From Ascochyta rabiei (Eukaryota; Ascomycota; Dothideomycetes; Pleosporales; Didymellaceae), in the NCBI RefSeq assembly GCF_004011695.2, contig NC_082411.1:248001-312000 (forward strand): a DNA stretch of 64,000 nucleotides. The letters are read 5' to 3'. Position 1 is the first letter of the stretch. Each line of letters begins with the position of its first letter. The position numbers and the translations under genes were made by a program. Positions 56,942 to 64,000 of this stretch are shown here, piece by piece. The notes beneath the pieces were generated by a model. That model had not been told where the DNA came from. It searched no databases and saw only the letters and a list, made by a program, of their open reading frames with translations.

Positions 56942-58730
56942 ATGGTCTTTCAACGCCTCAATGTCCGTGCGAAGAAGAGCTTTCCTGGACTTTATTCTTT
57001 CGAACATCTGAACAACTTGCCTTCCACCAAGTGGGTACCGCAGTGAGTGTTGAAAACCCAGGCTGATTGTTGCGCAGGGGCACAGCAACGCGATGCGAGT
57101 CATCTTCCTACTCCACCCTCCCTGGAGGTGATATCGACGATTGCGATCTCGACGACTTTGGAGTCACCGTTGAGCGTTGCAAGCCCTCTCCGGGTAGAGG
57201 CAGTCCTTCGAGGCGCAATAGACTGCTTGGGTCACTGCGAAGCCTTCGTTCCCTGCGAAGTCTTCGCTCAAGCCCAAGCAAGACGAAGCAAGGCGCTGAA
57301 TTTCTTGGAAAAGAAGTGGGCGTCCAAGGTCAAAACAACCGCCCAGGCTATTCTAACATTGTTAGGACTCGTGCACGAGGCTGTCGCACACATCACCGTC
57401 GCTCACACTCAACTTCGAGCGGTCGCCCCCAGACCAACCAATCTTTGAGCTCCGAATGCACAATCGTTCTGCATCTGGATCCAGTATGGAGGTTCAGCAC
57501 TCATCACCAATGACGATTCCTGGCTCAGCGAGACGGACTTGCCCATACAACATGTCTTCTTCACCATCTGACCTGCCGGCTGGAACTATTCCAGTTACGC
57601 CTGGACCCTTGCAAAAAGCCTTCATTAGAGATCCTGCTAATCAGGTATTGCCCCGGAAAGATGCGAGCCCTACGCCAACGGAGAGAAACGTGCCATCTAC
57701 TCCTGTTCTTACTCCTTTGCCTGGGACGAATTTTTCCCTTGAGGACATCGACAATACTCTCGTCACATTGCCACCTTCTGTGACATCCTTGCAGACTGGT
57801 CGGCAGATTCGAGGCTACTTTGACATTTCTACCGATGATGGATCACGGATGGACGATGCAGATGTGTTGAATGGGCTAGCTTGCCTCGAGCTCGCTGCCA
57901 ATCACAATGAGGCTGCCCACAGCGAGACTGAGCCTTCCAGCGACGGTAGAACATATGCTCAGAGGGCTAGCCAGGACCCCACCAAGGAATTGAGGCGCGA
58001 GTATGAGAACACAAAATTGCACGACACCATACGTACGCAGGACATGCCTCGACCCCAAACCCGAGCACTCCGCCGTATGCAGCAAGCCCAAAACTTGAAC
58101 GACAAGACGCGCACTCTCAATGTTCCACAGCACCATCAGATGCTGCCATTTCGCCTCAAGCAGCAAGACGAAGAAACACAGGACCGGATCAGGAACGATT
58201 CAGTGGTGGATGAACTTTGGGATGCCAGCATCAGTCAGCCCGCGCCAGACTCCACAGACGAACACTGCAGTTCCAGTCAATCCTTTCAGTCGGGAGATTC
58301 CATCAATAATTTGGCTCTCGCATTTTCAGAAGAGCACAGTGGGACAGGGAATGCGAACAGTCTCGGCACCAACCCCGCGTATATGGCTTGCGGTCATCCG
58401 AACGAGTCTTGTCATCGCACACCTGTTGAGAGCGCCTGGGGCCGGCACACAGGTTTGTATGACGGCACCGGCTATGGACATGATGCCACTCTTCCCATAA
58501 CACCTTGCGAACCTGGCGAGGGCACGAGAGGCATTTGCGTGCAATCCAATCATCAACTGATCAAGCCATCTCTGCTCTTCGCCAACGAGAAGTACAACTA
58601 CGAGAGTCTGGAGTCGATATGTCACGCGTCCGCCTACCCGCCCAGCGAGCGGGTGCCAAGTAGCAGCAGCAACGATACTGGCGAAGGCGTCCATCTATCC
58701 GCGACAAAGGGACCTAAGATCAGCTCATGA
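56942..58730 (+). CDS. Unknown, largely disordered protein
   Basis: I do not recognise this protein. Proposed exons: 56942..57042, 57078..57315 and 57366..58730 (567 residues). The third exon is certain as an open frame; it stays open 90 bases upstream of its first ATG (57456) and is preceded by CTAAC...TTAG, so it needs upstream exons. Exon 1 begins MVFQRLNVRAKKSFPGLYSF. The first intron would be only 35 bases but has a perfect GTGAGT donor, a CTGAT branch and GCGCAG. Exon 2 holds an acidic patch (GGDIDDCDLDDFG) and a basic LRS repeat (GSLRSLRSLRSLRSS). The rest is Ser/Thr/Pro-rich with possible helices near ELRREYENTKLHDTIRTQ. No membrane span or catalytic motif is visible. A regulatory or scaffold role is possible, but no function is assigned. 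Confidence 0.6.
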
Positions 58731-59477
58731 TTTTTTTGATGGTACAAAAACGGGGTGTCTCATTCTTACACATGCCGGGACGCGTTTGCGGTCATGGCAT
58801 TGGCTGGTCCATATGTTGCGTTCGCTCGGCAAGGTCGGTGTAACGAGACAGTCTGGATAAACAGGAACAACACCGACAGTAATAGCTGGCACACAGTAGC
58901 TTGAACAGAGATATTCTTGAATTGGTGGTACCCTCATAGGAGGTTTCGTAAGCTGCATGCACTTCTCGAACGATGTGCAGGTCATCCGACGGTGCGACCC
59001 ACAGCACTTGACACGATGCTTGCATCCTGCCTGCATGCACACCCGAGCAATACTATTGGTCCTATACCGCTTGCGCAAGTGAAGACCCTACGAAAGAAGC
59101 GCTTTGGAACGTACGTTCAAGGTTGTCGTACGAGTCGTTTCCAGTTCAAGTGTGGCAACTGCGGGTAGGGCCCCGCCATGCAGCAAGTGAGCCCACATGG
59201 CCTGACAATATGGCCATATTCTGAGGGGGGAGGGAAGGATCTGAACAAGCTATGTACCAACAAAGACTGCAAGCGAAGCCTTGTTGCCGCTACACGAGCA
59301 GATCTTGGTGGGTTGACGAGCGGGGAGCAGTGTCCCGCCTTTACTGCGCTGTTCTTGGGTATAATAAGCATGAGGTTTGTTCACGACTTGTGTTTTGACT
59401 CTTGAATTTGGTTTTCGTGAGGGCGTTCGTTCAATTGGTCAGAAACGGAGACCCCCACCTCCCCTCCCGCCCCAACC
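58731..59477. other. Intergenic: promoter of the FAD oxidoreductase
   Basis: About 750 bases between two plus-strand genes; nothing recognisable. Confidence 0.5.
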
Positions 59478-60983
59478 ATGCCATCGCTTATTGTTCCCAA
59501 CGTCCATGGTCACGGCTCCACATCGACGTCGCCGACAGAGCCGCACACGGTTATCCTGGGCAGTGGGATTATCGGGCTCAGCGCCGCGTACTTTTTGTGT
59601 GAGAGTGGGAACACAAGACCACGGTCGATATGTCTTGTCGATAGCAGTCCCGAGCTGTTCCACTGTGCGAGTGGACTCGCCGCGGGGTTTTGCGCACAAG
59701 ATTGTACGTCTTGCATGCTACACACGTCAAAAGTTCTGTGTGTGTATGTGGTAGAGTTGAAGAACGCGGCTGATTGACTTGTGATTGCACAGGGTTTGCG
59801 CCTTCTGTAGCCTCGCTGGGCGCGCTCTCGTTCGGACTGCACAAGAGCCTTGCTGAGAAACACAACGGGAGGCAGACTTGGGGCTACTCGCAATCCACCG
59901 GCATTTCTCTCTCGCAGGACTCCGAGTCTGCTATTTCTGGCAGCGGCGAGGATTGGCTTGAGAATGGCACGTCGCGCGCGCAGCTTGCGAATCGAAACCG
60001 CCCCTGGGAAGAAGATGTAGCTGGCCCAGAGTGGCTGCGCAGGACCAAAGACGGGATTATGGAGGTCATCAGCAGAGACGGCACGACAGCGCAGATTGAC
60101 CCGCTCAGGTTCTGCAAGTGGCTGAAGAGCAGCGTTGAGGAGAGGGGGGTTAAAGTCATACATCCAGCAAGCGCGACAGAAGTGCTGCGAGATGCGAAAG
60201 GCGTGTTGAGTGGAGTGAGAGTGGTAAGCAGTCTGGACAAAGAGCCGCAAGACTGTAAGCTGTGAAACCACACTCGATGTGCGAGCACACCTGACAGCAC
60301 ACAGTACCATGCACACGCCTCCTTATCACCTGCGGCGCCTGGTCGCCTCGCGTCTTCGCAACCCTTTTCCCAAAAGCCCAGACTCGTATCCCCGTCTCGT
60401 CGCTTGCGGGCCATTCGCTACTCGTGCGCAATCCGTTCTTCAACCCGCAAGGGCTGGACAAAGAGGTGTGTCACGCGGTCTTTGCAACAGACACGCTGGG
60501 TTTCTCGCCAGAGTGGTTTGCGCGGGTAGGCGGGGAGCTATATCTGGCTGGACTGAACAGTACGACTATACCGCTGCCGGATGTAGCGACGGATGTGGTG
60601 GCGAGCGAGAAGGCGATTGCGCAGCTGAAGAGCTGCGCGAGGGCTATGATGGTGGACAAGGGAGCTGGTAGGGAGATACAGGTCCTACGGCAGGGACTGG
60701 TGAGTCTTGGGTAGCTTTTTTTGTCTGGCTTGTGAGCTGACTTTGACAGTGCTTTCGACCTGTGACTTCCAGCGGCCGGCCACTGGTGTCACGGATACCG
60801 GATGAGAAGCTTGGGGGTGTCAAGACAAGAGGTGGAGGCGATGGAGGGGTATTCATCGCCGCTGGGCACGGCGCATGGGGAATATCTCACGCGCCCGGCA
60901 CAGGCATGGTACTGGCAGAGTTGATGGAGGGACGGCCAACGAGCGCAAAGGTCGAGGCATTGAAATTGCTTGATCGGTGCTAA
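59478..60983 (+). CDS. FAD-dependent oxidoreductase of the D-amino-acid oxidase fold (Tda3-like)
   Basis: Exons 59478..59703, 59793..60254, 60305..60699 and 60750..60983 give 438 residues with introns of 89, 50 and 50 bases. The N-terminal Rossmann site is VILGSGIIGLSAAYFLCESG, followed by the strand ICLVDSSPELFHCASGLAAG. The second intron must be removed to restore LLITCGAWSPRVFATLFP. The C-terminal family motif is complete: FRPVTSSGRPLV, then GGVFIAAGHGAWGISHAPGTGM, which closes over the flavin. Yeast Tda3 and its fission-yeast relative share this order and act around late-Golgi/endosomal traffic; the substrate is unknown. I see no signal peptide or membrane anchor. Other DAO-type oxidases (sarcosine, glycine) cannot be excluded. 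Confidence 0.85.
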
Positions 60984-61382
60984 GTGTTTGTTCGTGAGGG
61001 GTGTGTTGGAGCAAAGCGCCTGGCGCTCTGGCATTTGCTGTACAACAGGCTTTGGCTAGATGAACGACTTCGATGATCGATGACAAGCAACGTACTCCTA
61101 CACCGCTGCCCGCCACTCTGCCGCTTTACAACGTATAGATTCCAATCATCGCGTGCTCAACTCAGGTACCCGCTGCAATGCCCCTCCAAAAGATGCGTTG
61201 CGATCGTCAGGGCGTACCACCATGACGCGCACGACGTCATAACCCACAGTGCACTTTGCAAACAGCGACGATCGATCACGACTATATAACATTCAAAATG
61301 CCCCTCGACTAACAATCATCATACCACCAACTGCACATTTGCAAATTCCCCAACCACCAAACAACCTCTCTAATCAACCACA
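60984..61382. other. Intergenic: promoter of the small hydrophilic protein gene
   Basis: About 400 bases. The last 60 bases are rich in ACCA/CAAC, like fungal 5' leaders. Confidence 0.5.
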
Positions 61383-61723
61383 ATGCCCCGCAACGGAGAC
61401 GGTTCCAGCGACAACGGCCCCATCGAGGGTCAGAACATTGTCCATGGCGCTGGCGATGTACGTACCTAAGCACAACCTCATTCGCACCTCAGAGCACTAA
61501 CAACCTACTACCAGGCCCCCGCGCAGCCTGAGCACGCCAAGAACAACATCGCCCCCATGCCCGAGATCGAGAAGGGCGCTGGTACTTCTCCCCAACCACA
61601 CGCTGAGAAAGAAGTGCATGCTAACACGACGCAGCTCTTGAGGGTCTCAATGCCAGCGGCGGCGGCAACAAGGCCGACCAGGCGGAACCCACCGTTGCCG
61701 GCGACGCGCCCAAGAAGGATTAA
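61383..61723 (+). CDS. Small hydrophilic protein, 76 residues, three exons
   Basis: Exons 61383..61457, 61515..61581 and 61635..61723. Both introns (57 and 53 bases) have clear signals: GTACGT with ACTAAC and TACCAG, then GTACTT with GCTAACACGACGCAG. The protein starts MPRNGDGSSDNGPIEGQNIV and ends DQAEPTVAGDAPKKD. It has no Cys, no hydrophobic stretch and many Gly, Asn, Asp, Glu and Lys residues, like small disordered stress proteins. The ATG is preceded by ACCACA and a CA-rich leader typical of highly expressed fungal genes. The frame closes exactly across three exons with no internal stops, which supports reality. I cannot name the family. Confidence 0.7.
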
Positions 61724-62868
61724 GTTCTCTTCCTTTCCCCAGGGATGGATGGGCGAACTAGTCACCTCTGCGACCTTTGGCAAACGAAGGAAGAGAGGAT
61801 GCAAGGAGCGATATCGACGATACTCCTGCAAGCAAGGGATGAAACCCGCGCTATGATAATGAATGGAACAATTTCATGATGCAAGGAACGTTTGCCTTTG
61901 GCGTGACAGCGCCGTGACAGTGTCGTGATGGTTTCGTGGTGTTGGCGCGTTACAATATCCGCGGTTACACGATCTCGATGCGACGACGATGTTGAATACA
62001 AAACGCAATGTGCAATGTTCCACCTGCAGGAGAGAGCAAACAATCGCAACGACCCTACGATCGAAACCACGACCGAGAACCCTTTTCTCGGCTCTTTAGT
62101 CATCCAACCACACCCACAGACCCTCCCATCCCATCTCACCTTCCATCCACACCGAAAGCAAAGAGGGAAACGGCATCTGAACGCACACGAACGGAGCCAG
62201 TCTATTCTTACTTGCTGACATGACACACTCTCGTAAAAGCGGGGCGGGGCTGGGCTGACAATCAGGGAGTGGTAGGCTAAAAGAACGCGCTACAGCGGGC
62301 TGGCGTCAGCGCGCATAGTAAAACGGCGTCGCACTCGCGATGGCTGGCCGCTGGCGCTGGGCGCTGCCTAAACGAAGACCCACAGAAACAGCCAGAAATT
62401 CGAGGGACGATGTCACTGCGGGGTAGGTGGGATGTTGAGGCCGTGGGATCCGGGAGTCGAATGTTGCGAGGGGTGGTTAGCATGTAGAACTTGAATGTTT
62501 TTGAGCGGGTGTGGATGTGGATGTGGATGTTGAGCGTGTTGGTGAGAGCTTGATTTGTTTGGCTACATATGAAGGCACCAGCCCTTGGTGTGCAACTTGT
62601 CTGCAAACGATATCCAGGAGATATACCAAGTCTCAAGACAATATTGGTACACGACTATAACTCCGTGTGACGCCGTGTTAAACCGAATCCAACCCACTGC
62701 CCTTCTGTTGTCGCCCATGGACGCTTTGCATCCAGCCTCCATGATTGTACACCCTTACGCCGACCCAATTGTCTAAGTCTACAAGATCTCATCAGTCGTG
62801 ATCTTCGGACGTCATCTAGGGACCCGGTCTCGCTCTTCTCGCTACCAGGCCTGATGACATTCTCGAAG
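61724..62868. other. Intergenic, convergent 3' ends of the small protein gene and hacA
   Basis: Includes the hacA 3' region. The unspliced hacA frame reads on to 62655. No separate gene supported. Confidence 0.5.
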
Positions 62869-63923
62869 CTAGTTGTCTGCTGCGAGAACCTCGTCGCAAC
62901 CAAAAGGTGCGCCAGAGGCACTCTGCATGTCAGAGAACTTTGCATCAAAGCCGTCAGAAAGGCCGTGATAGTTTGAAGTTGAGCTGGAGCCAAAGAAGCC
63001 TGCTCCGAAGAAATCATCGTGATGAGCCATGCCAGTGCTGGGTTCCACTGAGAGAGAGCCTTCAGGGAACTGGTCGAAGTCGAAGAGGTTGTCGAGAACA
63101 ACAGGCTTTTCATCGACTGAATGTAGAGGTTGAAGAGAGTAAGATAGGCAAGGATCGCCGCCATGGGGGAGGCCATGCCCGAAATCGACTGACACTGCAG
63201 GTCGCACAACATCGCAGCAGGATATTGTGTCAAGTCGAATTCGGGAGTGGCCTCGAAGGTCGAGGCGGGTGTCTCAGGCTGGCAGGAAGAATCTCTTGGA
63301 GAGTCCATCGAGTCCATGGATTCAGGGGAGGGGAAGTTCGCCAGGGATTGTGCGGGATTGATGGTATCGGCAGCCTCTGTGAAGCTGAAGGTTATGTCCG
63401 AGAGCTCAGAGACGTCGGCTGGGTACTTGTCGTGCCAGCGCTTAAGCTCGGCCTCCAGCTTGTCGCTCTTGGCGGCCTTTGCGCGGAGTGCGTTCATCTC
63501 GGCCTCGAGTGCATCTTTTTGTTGTTGAAGGTGCTCGGTCTCTTGGCGCTTGCGCTCACGTGAGTTGTGGGCGGCGAGGCGGTTGCGCTTCACACGCTCA
63601 ATGCGTCGCTGCTCCTTCTCGTCCTCGGTCTTGGCTCGCTTGCGGGGTGGCAGGCTGGTCTTGGGCTCGGGGAGCACCTGGCCCCACGATTTCCGCTTCT
63701 TGACGGGCTTGCTTTCTGATGTCGACGGAGCCGGCGTCTGTGTAGGGGGCTCTGATGTGTACAAGGATGATGGCGCTGGTGACGGCGTGCTGTAGGGGAC
63801 GTGGAGGTCCTCCATCTTGATGGTGGTGGGTGCCGAGTCGGTCGATGGCGGGGTGAGAGGACCCGAGGCCATCATTGCTGGTGTGGTCATGGTCTCAGAG
63901 AAAAAGTCGGTAGAAGGCATCAT
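62869..63923 (-). CDS. hacA: HacA/Hac1, bZIP regulator of the unfolded protein response
   Basis: HacA activates ER chaperone and secretory genes once its mRNA is spliced in the cytoplasm by the ER sensor kinase-nuclease IreA/Ire1. Induced CDS: 63198..63923 joined to 62869..63177 (344 residues), removing a 20-base non-GT/AG intron. The N-terminus is Thr/Pro/Ser-rich. The bZIP lies at about residues 96-165: ERVKRNRLAAHNSRERKRQE and a leucine zipper (LQQQKDALEAEMNALRAK). KSWGQVLPEPKTSLPPRKRA just upstream is the characteristic HacA box. The spliced tail (VVLDNLFDFDQFPEGSLS, then MAHHDDFFGAGFFGSS) is acidic and aromatic, as expected of an activation domain. Unspliced mRNA would code for 422 residues with another tail, ending at 62655. 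Confidence 0.93.
63178..63197 (-). other. Unconventional 20-base hacA intron (Ire1-type splice site)
   Basis: On the minus strand CTG is followed by CAGTGTCAGTCGATTTCGGG and then CATGG. Removing these 20 bases shifts translation from the frame MLCDLQCQSISG to HGLPHGGDPCLSYS. The 5' side matches the CNG/CNG Ire1 loop consensus. CGAC and GTCG flank the CTGCAG as a possible short stem. The exact 3' cut is inferred from the 20-base length known for Aspergillus and Trichoderma. Confidence 0.85.
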
Positions 63924-64000
63924 CGTCCCCAGTGTGTCGAGAAAGGTCGATGCGTCTTAGTGGACTGCATTAGGGGGTGGAGTTGGGTGCAATAAGACTG

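Noticed and set aside
62655..63197. Continuation of the bZIP frame to 62655 as the true hacA C-terminus
   Set aside because: The tail in this frame lacks activation-domain features, while the frame reached after removing 20 bases has them. It is kept only as the uninduced form.

Overview
The window is fungal nuclear DNA. Nearly every gene is interrupted by short introns (about 35-117 bases) with GT...CTAAC/CTGAC...AG signals, and the gene content (SidA-type ornithine hydroxylase, HacA with an IRE1-type intron, Yak1, fungal TMEM16, Rsc7) is that of a filamentous ascomycete (Pezizomycotina). The NRPS layout suggests a dothideomycete, but that is an inference. All exon joins below were worked out by hand from reading frame, splice signals and family conservation; no search or alignment was run.

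Left half (1-29 kb): dense housekeeping genes. In order: a SAP-domain protein (+, probably cut by the window edge), Per1 GPI-remodelling protein (-), a Trf4/5-type poly(A) polymerase (-), Pam16 of the mitochondrial import motor (-), a Pex30/Pex24-type peroxin with a dysferlin domain (+), a tiny metallothionein (-), mitochondrial GatA/Her2 (-), a TMEM16/anoctamin lipid scramblase or channel (+), profilin (-), a broken GH72 glucanosyltransferase relic (+), an RNPS1-like SR protein (+), eIF3c/Nip1 (-) and the DYRK kinase Yak1 (-).

Centre (29.2-54.1 kb): an intracellular-siderophore locus. L-ornithine N5-monooxygenase (sidA, -) and a full-length ABC transporter (-) lie next to a 5411-residue NRPS (+) with four A domains, laid out (A-T-C)x4-(T-C)x2. 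SidA makes N5-hydroxyornithine, a separately encoded acyltransferase would acetylate it, and the NRPS would build a ferrichrome/ferricrocin-type hexapeptide by reusing modules through the two terminal T-C pairs. Five exact matches to the iron-responsive GATA consensus ATCWGATAA lie in the two control regions of the locus: two upstream of sidA and three between the ABC gene and the NRPS. SreA-type iron repression is therefore likely.

Right end (54.7-64 kb): Rsc7 of the RSC remodeller (-), a disordered protein of unknown function (+), a Tda3-like FAD oxidoreductase (+), a 76-residue hydrophilic protein in three small exons (+), and the unfolded-protein-response regulator HacA/Hac1 (-). In HacA a 20-base unconventional intron can be placed by the frame change it must cause.
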